From NCBI RefSeq assembly GCF_016743775.1, contig NZ_JAEQMY010000047.1, positions 1-37,535 of the forward strand: DNA of 37,535 bases, written 5' to 3'. Under the pieces are notes generated by a model. That model saw nothing but the letters and a program-made list of their open reading frames with translations, was not told where the DNA came from and did not search any database. This document shows, piece by piece, positions 6,660 to 13,532 of the stretch. Made by a program: the position numbers and the translations under genes. Positions within the stretch are counted from its first letter, which is position 1; the number at the start of each line of letters is the position of its first letter. Origin of the DNA: Microvirga aerilata. GTDB taxonomy: Bacteria > Pseudomonadota > Alphaproteobacteria > Rhizobiales > Beijerinckiaceae.

Positions 6660-7673
6660 TCACTGGGCCTGGGTACCCGTATTTCCGTGCGCCAGTTGTC
6701 TGATCACCTGCTCCAAGCCGGAGACCACTCGTGCGAGCCTGTCGTAATCCACCTTGTCCGGACTGTCCGCGGATGTGTGATAGTGGGGATAACGGAAGAG
6801 CGCAGTGTCCGTGATCATGAGAGCCGGGATGCCCACCTGATCAAAGGACCAGTGATCCGACCAATCGATGCCCGGTATAACCCTTGGCGCAGTTCCCCCG
6901 ACGCTTGGGAACGGCACCAGCTCGCGAAACATCCCAACCATCCTGCGCAGGAAGGCACGTGAGGAGGTCAGGCCCACAAAGGCGACGAAGTTCCCCTTGG
7001 TTGGGTAGAGAAGACCCAGAGGTGGCGGATAATGCTGACTGTGCTCCTCATCGCTGTAGAAGCCGAGGGTCTCCAGTGCGATCATCCCGAGCACAGGCTC
7101 GCCTGATGCCTTGAGCTGCTTGGCATAGACGAAGCTGCCCATAAGCTCGGTTTTGAAGAATGGCGGCTCCTCATTGACGAACAGCACCAGCCGGATTCTC
7201 ATAGTGGCTCTTCTCTGCAGATCACCGAGAAGCCTAGCCAGTTCGATCACACCTGCTGCCCCTGTCCCATTGTCATTCGCACCCGGCGCATGGAAGTAAC
7301 TGTCATAGTGGGCGCCCACCACCAACGTCTTGGCCCCTGTTGCGGAGGCCGCCGGCTCAATGACAACTTCGATGTTACGAACCTCCTGCCCGCTTGCCCG
7401 GAAGGTCTGCCGGCGGACCTCATAGCCCACCGTTACCAAAGCTGCCTCGATGTAGAGCGCAGCCAGTTCGAGCTGCTGTGGGTGGCCGACGTTGTGCGGA
7501 CTGCTTGCAATTGCTCTTACATGCTCCTGCAGCCTTTCGGAGAGTTGGGCCTGATCGGGTGTGATCGGTGGCAGGGGACCTGCATGAGATTGGCCCGGCA
7601 CCGAGGTCATCCAGAGCACCCCGGCAACAGGGAGGGTGATGATCAGCCCAAGCGCCCCGAGGATCCACAGCAC
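6660..7673 (-). CDS. M28-family zinc metallopeptidase (aminopeptidase-like), membrane-anchored or secreted (337 aa)
   Basis: The start is GTG at 7673, preceded by an AGGAGG ribosome-binding site. An N-terminal hydrophobic segment (LWILGALGLIITLPVAGVLW, residues 2-21) is a signal anchor, so the catalytic domain faces the periplasm. M28 motifs are in order: VVGAHYDSY (zinc His and Asp), GANDNGTGA (bridging Asp), FVNEEPPFF (general base Glu and zinc Glu), and YHTSADSPDKVDY (final zinc His). The length and motif spacing fit the M28 peptidases with two co-catalytic zinc ions that remove N-terminal amino acids or dipeptides. The gene stands alone on this strand, divergent from the hydrolase gene at 8057. 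No regulatory motif was recognised. Confidence 0.85.
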   Translation of the reverse strand: MLWILGALGLIITLPVAGVLWMTSVPGQSHAGPLPPITPDQAQLSERLQEHVRAIASSPHNVGHPQQLELAALYIEAALVTVGYEVRRQTFRASGQEVRNIEVVIEPAASATGAKTLVVGAHYDSYFHAPGANDNGTGAAGVIELARLLGDLQRRATMRIRLVLFVNEEPPFFKTELMGSFVYAKQLKASGEPVLGMIALETLGFYSDEEHSQHYPPPLGLLYPTKGNFVAFVGLTSSRAFLRRMVGMFRELVPFPSVGGTAPRVIPGIDWSDHWSFDQVGIPALMITDTALFRYPHYHTSADSPDKVDYDRLARVVSGLEQVIRQLAHGNTGTQAQ

Positions 7674-8056
7674 GGACTATCCTCCTGCATGCCTATCCAA
7701 GAACGCACAAAGCGCGACTTGGATACGTACAGCCTCGTTTTATGCAGCATCGAAACCACTGGTCTCAGGCCTATGTCTGATCCCTGCCCTTGCCGCAGCA
7801 CGGTCTCGTTTGCCCAGTGGGACGGTTCCCTCGGCATGGCTCCCGCTCCGTTGTTGGAATGCTTTCAAAGAAAAAGCAGTTGCCAGTCCCCATCGCCGAC
7901 GATCTTCCCTAAGGGGCAGTTGTGCCGTCTTGAAATCGTTCAATCTGCGGGGAAGTCCCGCTGCACTCCAAGATCTCCTGTGAACGAAGCCCCTCCGGTG
8001 CCATCCTGATTACATGTAATTGGCAACCGATCAGATAAGGCGCTCGTGAGGGAAGA
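7674..8056. other. Divergent intergenic region
   Basis: Lies between the M28 peptidase (minus) and the alpha/beta hydrolase (plus) and must carry both promoters. No convincing small gene, hairpin or EcfG motif was found. A GAGGGAAG ribosome-binding site for the hydrolase is at about 8048-8055. Confidence 0.4.
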
Positions 8057-8842
8057 ATGAACAACTGGAAATCAATATCGAAGTCACCGTTTAAGCTCGC
8101 AGTGCCACTGGCTCTGATGCTTGCAGCGACGCTAATCCCAGTGAGCAATGTTTATGCCACAGCCTCAGGCAGGCAGGAGCCTCAGTCACTGACGAAGGAG
8201 ATCCGAAAGATGGTGACGATCAATTACCTGCTTTATCTCCCCAAGCAGTATGAGGAGGACAAGGGCAAGCGGTGGCCGTTGATCCTCTTTCTTCATGGAG
8301 CTGGAGAACGCGGGAGTGACCTCAGCAAGCTCAAGGCTTACGGGCCGCCCAAACTTGTCTCTGAGGGCAAGGAGATGCCCTTCATCATTGTCTCTCCGCA
8401 GGCTTCAGCGGGCTCCACATGGGATCCGGACGCTCTTGATGCCCTTCTTGATGAGATTGTGGACAAGTATTCAGTTGATGAGGACCGGATCTATCTCACC
8501 GGCGTGAGCATGGGAGGTGCCGGGACATGGAGGCTGGCGGCGGCCCACCCGGAGCGTTTTGCAGCCATCGCTCCGATCTGTGGGTGGGGAGCCCCTGGCA
8601 TGGCCCAACGTATCGGGAGTATCCCGACCTGGGTCTTCCATGGTGCCAGGGATGATGTTGTGCCTCTGCAGGCAAGCCAAGAGATGGTGGATGCTTTGAA
8701 GCAGGTCGGGAACGAGGCAAAATTTACGATCTATCCCGATGCGGGGCACGACTCCTGGACGCCAACCTACAACAACCCTGCCGTTTTTGAGTGGCTCTTG
8801 ACCCATAAGCGTGGAGCAGCAAGTGCGTCCGGTGCCAGGTAG
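8057..8842 (+). CDS. Secreted alpha/beta hydrolase (esterase / PHB-depolymerase-like), 261 aa
   Basis: A signal peptide covers about residues 1-36 (basic start, hydrophobic core LAVPLALMLAATLIPV, possible cleavage after VYATA). The rest is a single alpha/beta hydrolase domain: oxyanion-hole region LILFLHGAGERG, nucleophile elbow GVSMGG (Ser about residue 154), acid in HGARDDVVP and catalytic His in PDAGHDSW. The HGAGERG motif and the size place it with the dienelactone-hydrolase/prolyl-oligopeptidase-like 'phospholipase/carboxylesterase' proteins related to poly(3-hydroxybutyrate) depolymerases. The natural ester substrate cannot be told. It is monocistronic, followed by about 390 bases without a gene. 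Confidence 0.85.
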   Translation: MNNWKSISKSPFKLAVPLALMLAATLIPVSNVYATASGRQEPQSLTKEIRKMVTINYLLYLPKQYEEDKGKRWPLILFLHGAGERGSDLSKLKAYGPPKLVSEGKEMPFIIVSPQASAGSTWDPDALDALLDEIVDKYSVDEDRIYLTGVSMGGAGTWRLAAAHPERFAAIAPICGWGAPGMAQRIGSIPTWVFHGARDDVVPLQASQEMVDALKQVGNEAKFTIYPDAGHDSWTPTYNNPAVFEWLLTHKRGAASASGAR

Positions 8843-9151
8843 GAAGACGCATCAGGCATTCGCATGTTTCTGTATAGTAGTGGCCCGACTTGATCCGTTT
8901 CTGGCCTGGTGGACCCTTGATGAGCCTCGTCTGCCTCTCGCCTAACTATGTGGACGCGAGGGCAGCACTCTGTTGTCTCGGCGGCCAAGGAGGAACCCGA
9001 AGTCGGAGTGGATGCGCTGGTTCTTATCGAAGGTGCCACCAAAAAGCTCCCGGATTTGCGAGTCGGGGGCAGGTTCTCAGGAGAAGAATGCTAGTTGGCG
9101 TCAACGTCATGCAAGCATGCGTGTTCCCAAGGGATACAACGGCAGGGCCAC
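8843..9151. other. Intergenic region, no gene; contains a short repeated segment
   Basis: No protein-like frame. The segment at about 8874-8930 resembles 12006-12062: both contain ATAGTAGTGGC, CGACTT and GATGAGCCT in the same order. The second copy overlaps the 3' end of the gene at 12027, so this one may be a leftover of a related gene. Confidence 0.4.
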
Positions 9152-9176
9152 TGAACGTCATCAAAGCTCAAGCGTT
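9152..9176 (+). promoter_or_regulatory. EcfG-like promoter of the PRC-barrel gene
   Basis: TGAAC (9152-9156), 16-base spacer, CGTT (9173-9176): one mismatch from GGAAC-N16-CGTT. Transcription would begin near 9183, just ahead of the leader hairpin. Confidence 0.45.
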
Positions 9177-9188
9177 GTTGAGCGTTAG

Positions 9189-9211
9189 CCGCTTGGACCT
9201 TCTCCAAGCGG
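9189..9211 (+). promoter_or_regulatory. Leader hairpin upstream of the PRC-barrel gene
   Basis: Perfect 9-bp inverted repeat CCGCTTGGA (9189-9197) / TCCAAGCGG (9203-9211) with a 5-base loop. It begins close to the predicted transcription start and ends 12 bases before the ribosome-binding site. No T-tract follows, so it is not a terminator; it may protect the 5' end or modulate translation. Confidence 0.5.
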
Positions 9212-9233
9212 CATCAGATGTTTGGAGGAAACC

Positions 9234-9962
9234 ATGCTGAAGAGCTATGCTACAGCTTGCCTGATGGCGACGGCACTCGTTGCTGCCCCTGCCTGGGCCC
9301 AGACTAGTCCGGCCCCTGCTGGGCAACCAGCTGGTGGGCAGGCTGGTGCCGCCAACATCCAGTTCATCACCGAAAGCCGACCGGACATGTGGCCAGCCTC
9401 ACAGCTAGAGGGGGTGAATGTCTACAATGATCGCAACGAGAACATCGGTGACATTAATGAGGTGCTGATCGATCGGCAGGGCAAGGTTGAGGCTGTGGTG
9501 ATCGGCGTTGGCGGCTTTCTCGGCATAGGTGACCGTAACGTAGCGGTGCCATTCAATGCGCTGCGGTGGGAGATGACTGAGCCCAACACCGCTAGTGGGG
9601 GCGGAGCCGGCAGCGGTGCTGGCGGCACAGGCACTGGGGGTGCCGCTGGCACAACGGCAGGTACTGGAACTGCTGGTAGTGGTGGCGCTGGTATTGGCAC
9701 CGCCGGCACTGCTGCTGGCATGGGGGCTGGCGGCCAAGCCCCCGCAGGTGCCACCGGAACTGGTACTGGAGCAGCCGGTGGCACGGCCGCGGGTGGGGCG
9801 GGAACCGGCCTTGCCGCAGGCGGAGCTGGAGCTGGGGGTACAGCTGGCGCTGGCGGTGGAGCCGCGGCCGACCCGAGCCGAAGCGCTCCAGCTCGGGCAG
9901 TTCTTGCTGGCGTGACGCGGGATCAGCTCGAGCAAGCGCCCGAGTTCCGGGCGGCACGTTGA
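9234..9962 (+). CDS. Secreted PRC-barrel protein with a long Gly/Ala/Thr-rich insert (242 aa)
   Basis: The ATG at 9234 follows GGAGGAA; an in-frame Met slightly upstream (9222) lacks such a site. Residues 1-23 are a signal peptide ending AWAQ. A PRC-barrel domain occupies about residues 40-115: MWPASQLEGVNVYNDRNENI, then GDINEVLIDRQGKVEAVVIG and VGGFLGIGDRNVAVPF. From about residue 118 to 215 the sequence is almost only Gly, Ala and Thr, a low-complexity insert, before a conserved C-terminal tail (RAVLAGVTRDQLEQAPEFR) typical of periplasmic PRC-barrel proteins of this order. The barrel is a protein- or surface-binding module with no enzymatic activity known. An EcfG-like promoter and a leader hairpin lie upstream and a strong terminator follows. 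Confidence 0.8.
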   Translation: MLKSYATACLMATALVAAPAWAQTSPAPAGQPAGGQAGAANIQFITESRPDMWPASQLEGVNVYNDRNENIGDINEVLIDRQGKVEAVVIGVGGFLGIGDRNVAVPFNALRWEMTEPNTASGGGAGSGAGGTGTGGAAGTTAGTGTAGSGGAGIGTAGTAAGMGAGGQAPAGATGTGTGAAGGTAAGGAGTGLAAGGAGAGGTAGAGGGAAADPSRSAPARAVLAGVTRDQLEQAPEFRAAR

Positions 9963-9983
9963 TCAAGCAGCCAGGACGTCAAG

Positions 9984-10006
9984 AAGGGGCCCATGCGGGC
10001 CCCTTT
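9984..10006. terminator. Bidirectional intrinsic terminator between convergent genes
   Basis: GGGGCCC (9986-9992), loop ATGC, GGGCCCC (9997-10003), flanked by AA before and TTT after. It serves the PRC-barrel gene (plus) and the Ivy-like gene (minus, stop at 10021). Confidence 0.85.
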
Positions 10007-10020
10007 CATTGCCTCAGTGT

Positions 10021-10497
10021 TTAATCCTGAAACTCCCTCGCCATGAACTGCCGCTCAACCGTCGTCGGATTTCCAAGCTCCACGATCTGGCCGCGTGTCT
10101 CCGTTGCCTGCACCATCGCCACGGCACGCGATCCGTCAGCCTCGACCAGGAAGGTGAGATAATTGTCTGCGCACTGATGTGGTTTACAGATGCTACCTGC
10201 AAAGTACACTTTGCTGTCGATCGCCACCCGCTCAACCGGCATACCGGTTCCATCAAAACGGCCAAACCAAGCCGTGCGCTTCAACCGGGCCGGCAGGATT
10301 TTCAGATAGGCCTGGTAATGGACGGGCATACTCTTGCGCACGTCCCACGGATATTCCGGCATACTAGGGGAGGCAGCCTGAACGGATATACCCGCACACA
10401 GAAGCGACCCGGCGGCCAAGAGGCCGGCACCAAGAACGTATTCGAAAACCGAATTGGCATTGCCGCCCCTCCGATCCCGTCCCGGCCTTCTGACCAT
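10021..10497 (-). CDS. ivy: Ivy-family inhibitor of C-type lysozyme (periplasmic), 158 aa
   Basis: The protein has a basic N-terminus, a hydrophobic signal segment (VLGAGLLAAGSLLCAGI, about residues 21-37) with cleavage near VQAA, and a mature domain of about 115 residues. The hallmark is CKPHQC (residues 104-109); in Escherichia coli Ivy the matching disulfide-closed loop CKPHDC inserts into the lysozyme active site. The loop Asp is Gln here, which may alter inhibitor strength, but the His and both Cys are kept. Downstream ADNYLTFLVEADGSRAVAMV also fits the family. The ATG at 10497 is chosen; a TTG at 10524 is an alternative start, and neither has a strong ribosome-binding site. It converges on the PRC-barrel gene across a shared terminator. 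Confidence 0.75.
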   Translation of the reverse strand: MVRRPGRDRRGGNANSVFEYVLGAGLLAAGSLLCAGISVQAASPSMPEYPWDVRKSMPVHYQAYLKILPARLKRTAWFGRFDGTGMPVERVAIDSKVYFAGSICKPHQCADNYLTFLVEADGSRAVAMVQATETRGQIVELGNPTTVERQFMAREFQD

Positions 10498-11269
10498 GCC
10501 AGGATCGACCAGAGCTTTGTCCAAGCAGCGAGGTCAGTCTACGCGGCAGACCAGACCGACCGAACCAAGCTCTCGATAGAGGCAATGCCGATGCTGGCTA
10601 CAATGTTCGGGTTAACCGCTCGCTGTTATGCGATGTCCTTCTGACCTCTGTCCATGGTAATAGCCACCTCCGACTTCTACGCCCAGGCCGTTCCAAATGT
10701 CGGCACCTGACCGTCTGTTTTCCACTCAAGCGGTGGCGCCGGATCGAACCGACGTTCTGCGTACTCAGTTTCGGTTATGTTCGACATTGCTCATGCCCTC
10801 AGTTCCCATAGGGTCAAGACGCGAACGGGCGAGAGCGACAACTCGTAGTCAACTCGCAGCAGGATTGTGGGGAACATTGTCCGGATGGTCAGAACAGCCG
10901 GAGCGAGCCCGAAGGCACTGTTTGCGTGAAAACCGAGATCACGCGGCTCCCTCAAGACCTGCGTTACCGCACCACCCTCTCCTGTTCCGATTTCAGGAAC
11001 CACGGATGACTGGGCGAGTTCAATTCGGGTCCCATTGGCATCATCTCGATCCTGCCCGACAAGGGAGCTGTCAAAAGAGCCTGGATGTCAACGCCGCTGC
11101 TTTGCTTCGTCATATTCCTCGTGGATGTGACCGAGCCTGAGGACTCGAGCAACACGGGTGATTAGGTACAGAAAAGTTCGGAGCAGGCGATTACATGGGG
11201 GATGAACTGGTGACCATGAGCCGCTCCTGATTTCGAGATTTCGATCGAACCGCTGGTTCAGGAGGAACA
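10498..11269. other. Long intergenic region, no confident gene
   Basis: Frames here are short and without ribosome-binding sites. GGAAC followed after 16 bases by AGTT (10999-11023 approximately) is a one-mismatch EcfG-like motif with no clear target; a 26-codon frame starting near 11091 (MSTPLLCFVIFLVDV...) lies downstream but is unconvincing. A tRNA T-arm-like motif at about 10730-10755 was examined and rejected. Confidence 0.4.
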
Positions 11270-11500
11270 ATGCCAAGGCAACATACACGCCAGCATCTGC
11301 ATCGCTTGGCTGATGGGCGGTGCCCCATTCACGGTACTCCTATGGCACAGATCGAGGAGGCGGAAGACACTGGCACACTGATCGTGAAGTGCACCCAGGT
11401 GGACTGCGACATCCGCGGCACCAGGCGCGAGGACGAGGAAGGCGTGGTTCTGTTGCCTGAGTTCCTGCATCTCCTGGATCCCGACAGCCCAAGAATTTGA
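11270..11500 (+). CDS. Small Cys/His-containing hypothetical protein (76 aa), possible zinc ribbon
   Basis: The ATG follows a strong AGGAGG ribosome-binding site with 5-base spacing. The sequence contains GRCPIHGTPM and, 20 residues on, VKCTQVDCDIRG: one Cys-x2-His and one Cys-x4-Cys pair, a spacing that could bind one zinc ion in a ribbon-like fold. The flanks are acidic (QIEEAEDTG, RREDEEG), and the protein ends in a hydrophobic helix-like stretch (LPEFLHLLD). There is no signal peptide. Small proteins of this type are seen in Rhizobiales, without an assigned role that I know. It is monocistronic; no EcfG motif lies at a usable distance. Confidence 0.65.
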   Translation: MPRQHTRQHLHRLADGRCPIHGTPMAQIEEAEDTGTLIVKCTQVDCDIRGTRREDEEGVVLLPEFLHLLDPDSPRI

Positions 11501-11699
11501 GGCGTGCGCCACCGTTGCTTCTCAAATGCTGAGCCCTCTGGGCTGCGGCGGCCGATTTATGCGCATCTTGCCAATGAGCCCTGACGCTGGCCCGCTTCTA
11601 CAAAGCATAGGCCACTAACGTTCTCCTCATTAAACTCTCTCTCTCCCCGCGTGTTGAGCCGACAGGAGAACTGTCCTCAGCTCGGTCCGGAGACTATCA

Positions 11700-11852
11700 A
11701 TGCTCAACCTGGACAAGATCCACAAAGGCATGGACATGGTCACATCCGATGGCGGGCGCCTCGGCACCGCTCGTGAGGATATGGAGCACGTCCTGTTTCT
11801 GGACGACGTCGAGGCAGGTTCAGAGTTCATGAAGACCTCTGTCCCCCACTGA
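11700..11852 (+). CDS. Short DUF2171-like protein (50 aa), possibly truncated
   Basis: The ATG follows GGAG (11690-11693). The product, MLNLDKIHKGMDMVTSDGGR followed by LGTAREDMEHVLFLDDVEAG, resembles the first half of DUF2171 proteins ('I..GM.V.GSDG..VGTVD'), which form small PRC-barrel-like folds and are often stress-induced. The usual length is about 75-85 residues and the C-terminal half ('HYIPLDWV') is missing here; the frame ends SEFMKTSVPH. A frameshift or a natural short variant could explain this. No EcfG promoter match was found upstream. Confidence 0.45.
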   Translation: MLNLDKIHKGMDMVTSDGGRLGTAREDMEHVLFLDDVEAGSEFMKTSVPH

Positions 11853-12026
11853 ACGGAGCCCGACACTGCAGACCGGGATGGTGAGGTGGTGAGATTCTGT
11901 CGGGCCTCTTCTGCCCGGACACGCCGTTCAGCAGCAACAGCAGCTTCAGGCTGGCTGTTTCTTCGACTTCATCTCTTCTGCGGCTTTGGAGAAGCTGCTT
12001 GACGCATAGTAGTGGCTCGACTTCCT

Positions 12027-12485
12027 TCACGTCTGTCCTTGCGAACCTTCGATGAGCCTGTCGGCTGCTGCGCCAGTGGCATAGGCATAAATGGCCTTAT
12101 GCAGAAGGTCGATGACCTGCTCGTCCACGGGCCATGTCCATGGCGGAGCGCCAACGCCGGTTGCATTCTCCAGGGTTTGGTCGTTGAGCAGCCTGAGGTT
12201 GAGATACAAGAAAGAACCGACAGGGCCACGGTAGCCGCGCTGGGCCATCAGGGCGCGTACGGCACCCAGTGCGATACCTTGGCCCCAGTGCATGGCCCAG
12301 TTCAGCAGCAGCCGCTCGTGGTCGGGCCGATGAGGCAGACCAAGGAGCCGCTCCAAGGTATGGGCTGGAACGTAGGAGTTCGGTCGTTTAGTGAATGCCT
12401 GCTCCAGCTTCTCGGCCAGGGTCATTGCCGCCACACCGACTGCCCCGGCGATAAGCCCACGGGCCAACACCTCTGACATTGGCAT
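12027..12485 (-). CDS. Conserved hypothetical membrane-associated protein (152 aa)
   Basis: The ATG at 12485 (or 12479) starts MPMSEVLARGLIAGAVGVAA; longer in-frame extensions to 12644 are compositionally poor and lie across a promoter. The protein has an N-terminal hydrophobic helix (LIAGAVGVAAMTLAE), a middle part with PNSYVPAHTLERLLGLP, RLLLNWAMHWGQGIALGAV and SFLYLNLRLLNDQTLENATG, and a final helix (LLHKAIYAYATGAAADRLI). Several segments are amphipathic or weakly hydrophobic, so it is probably an inner-membrane protein with two to four spans. I recall near-identical hypothetical proteins in Rhizobiales but no function. An exact EcfG promoter lies 80-110 bases upstream on the same strand, suggesting stress induction. 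Confidence 0.7.
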   Translation of the reverse strand: MPMSEVLARGLIAGAVGVAAMTLAEKLEQAFTKRPNSYVPAHTLERLLGLPHRPDHERLLLNWAMHWGQGIALGAVRALMAQRGYRGPVGSFLYLNLRLLNDQTLENATGVGAPPWTWPVDEQVIDLLHKAIYAYATGAAADRLIEGSQGQT

Positions 12486-12568
12486 ATGATGGGCGCGGCT
12501 TGAAGGATGGCCGTTCCGGTTGCGCCGAGATCCAGGGCGATGCGGTTCGTGGTGCAGCATGCCGGCCC

Positions 12569-12593
12569 AACGGACCGTGGGCGGTCTTGTTCC
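12569..12593 (-). promoter_or_regulatory. EcfG-type promoter (minus strand), exact match
   Basis: On the minus strand GGAAC (12593-12589), 16-base spacer, CGTT (12572-12569). The predicted start near 12562 gives a leader of about 75 bases to the ATG at 12485. Confidence 0.6.
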
Positions 12594-12779
12594 ATTCAGG
12601 CTCGTATCGACCAACGCCTTGCAAATCTCGGGCATTACATCCATCTAAGATCCGAGCCGGTTGCGCTCTTGCGCTTGACCGGAGGACAGCCACGAGCCGG
12701 GAGATGTCGCCGGATGTACGCGCGCCTCTCAGCCACCGTGGCCGTTAGCTTTTGCTTTCCCAACATTGAGTTCAGACCC

Positions 12780-12998
12780 ATGGCCGCAAGCTATGTCGCG
12801 GAGCCGTCTGCGCGTTATCAGACGAGATTTGTGGATGCCCGGGCGCGGCAGTGCCGGTTTATCGTGACTGATGTGGCCGCTGACGAGGTGGTGTGCTGCG
12901 GCGCGCCGACCTCTGAGACCTCCAGCTGGTGCTCCTGGCATCGGCAGGTGGTCTTTGTGCCGAGCCGGCATGACCGGGATCAACGCAAGGCCGCTTGA
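12780..12998 (+). CDS. Stand-alone GcrA-like zinc-binding C-terminal module (72 aa)
   Basis: The sequence starting MAASYVAEPSARYQTRFVDA carries RQCRFIVTD ... VCCGAPTSETSSWCSWHRQV. This Cys ... Cys-Gly ... Cys-x2-His arrangement is the pattern of the C-terminal part of GcrA-type cell-cycle regulators ('CRWP...FCG....YC..H'). The N-terminal DNA-binding helix-turn-helix of full GcrA (about 170 residues) is missing, and upstream in-frame sequence does not supply it. Short GcrA-like proteins occur in multiple copies in Methylobacteriaceae; they may be regulators that keep only the RNA-polymerase- or metal-binding part, or remnants. The ATG at 12780 has no strong ribosome-binding site, which lowers confidence that it is expressed. 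Confidence 0.5.
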   Translation: MAASYVAEPSARYQTRFVDARARQCRFIVTDVAADEVVCCGAPTSETSSWCSWHRQVVFVPSRHDRDQRKAA

Positions 12999-13067
12999 AG
13001 AAACGGTCAGGATCAACCAAGAACGGCCCTGCCCTCTTGCGTCCATTCCACCAGACCGTGCTGGGGA

Positions 13068-13092
13068 GGAACATCGATGAGGATGTACGGTT
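13068..13092 (+). promoter_or_regulatory. EcfG-like promoter of candidate small RNA copy 2
   Basis: GGAAC (13068-13072), 16-base spacer, GGTT (13089-13092): identical in layout to the element at 2559-2583. Confidence 0.5.
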
Positions 13093-13098
13093 GATCTT

Positions 13099-13186
13099 CT
13101 GCGGAGGCAACCTGCCCTTGGGCAGGTCTCCTTGACCAGCTTCCGTACACTGAGCCCCGTTCCCTCGCTGGGGCGGGGCTCTCTTT
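13099..13186 (+). ncRNA. Candidate stress-induced small RNA, copy 2
   Basis: It shares GCGGAGGCAACCT, the CTTGACC motif and the final GCCCCG terminator arm with copy 1 (2590-2673). The inner hairpin is longer and uses different bases: ACCTGCC (13110-13116), loop CTTG, GGCAGGT (13121-13127). Pairing is kept although sequence has changed, which supports an RNA function. It ends in a hairpin AGCCCCG (13153-13159) / CGGGGCT (13174-13180) followed by CTCTTT. It stands between the GcrA-like gene and a small pseudogene, with no obvious coding role. Confidence 0.5.
13153..13186 (+). terminator. Intrinsic terminator of candidate small RNA copy 2
   Basis: 7-bp GC-rich stem AGCCCCG/CGGGGCT with a 14-base loop, followed by CTCTTT; weaker than copy 1 because of the interrupted T-tract. 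Confidence 0.6.
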
Positions 13187-13279
13187 GCCCAAGACGCCTG
13201 TCCCTGAGACCCCTCTCCCGTCCGTCGATGGACGAGGCCCAGATGTGGCAGCACAGTTCTATAACGGCGCCTCTCAGAA

Positions 13280-13396
13280 CTAGGCGCTCCAGGCATGAGC
13301 CCCTTGCACGGCCGCGTCCAGTCAGTCGAGCTCGGAGCCCTGGTTGTCCCGCGCATTCTGCGCCCCGTCATGGACATTGAAGTAGTAGCGCGCCAT
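13280..13396 (-). pseudogene. DUF6894-like small gene with an internal TGA stop
   Basis: The ATG at 13396 follows GAGAGG and begins MARYYFNVHDGAQNARDNQG, the typical opening of DUF6894 proteins ('MPRYYFDVHDG...D..G.EL.DLEAAR'). After SELD a TGA stop occurs (13322-13324), and the frame continues with LDAAVQGAHAWSA to a TAG at 13280-13282. Family members are about 70-85 residues long; only the first half is recognisable here, so the copy is both interrupted and truncated. This family is present in many copies in Methylobacterium and Microvirga genomes, and loss of one copy would be unremarkable. Confidence 0.6.
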
Positions 13397-13532
13397 GCAA
13401 TTACCTCTCAGACAGGACGTCTCCCAAGCAGCGCGACGCTGTCCTGCCAAAGACCAGTGCCCCGGACATTAACGGAAATCTCGCACGAGCCGCCGACACT
13501 CAGGCATGTTGCCGATCCAGTCCGCCGGCGAT

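Noticed and set aside
9405..9966. Several long open frames on the minus strand opposite the PRC-barrel gene
   Set aside because: They are by-products of its Gly/Ala-rich GC-rich sequence and have low-complexity Ser/Pro/Gln products.
10725..10765. tRNA 3'-half-like motif on the minus strand (GGTTCGATCC with CCA nearby)
   Set aside because: The T stem has a mismatch, the acceptor strand and anticodon arm are missing, and no cloverleaf can be built; probably chance.
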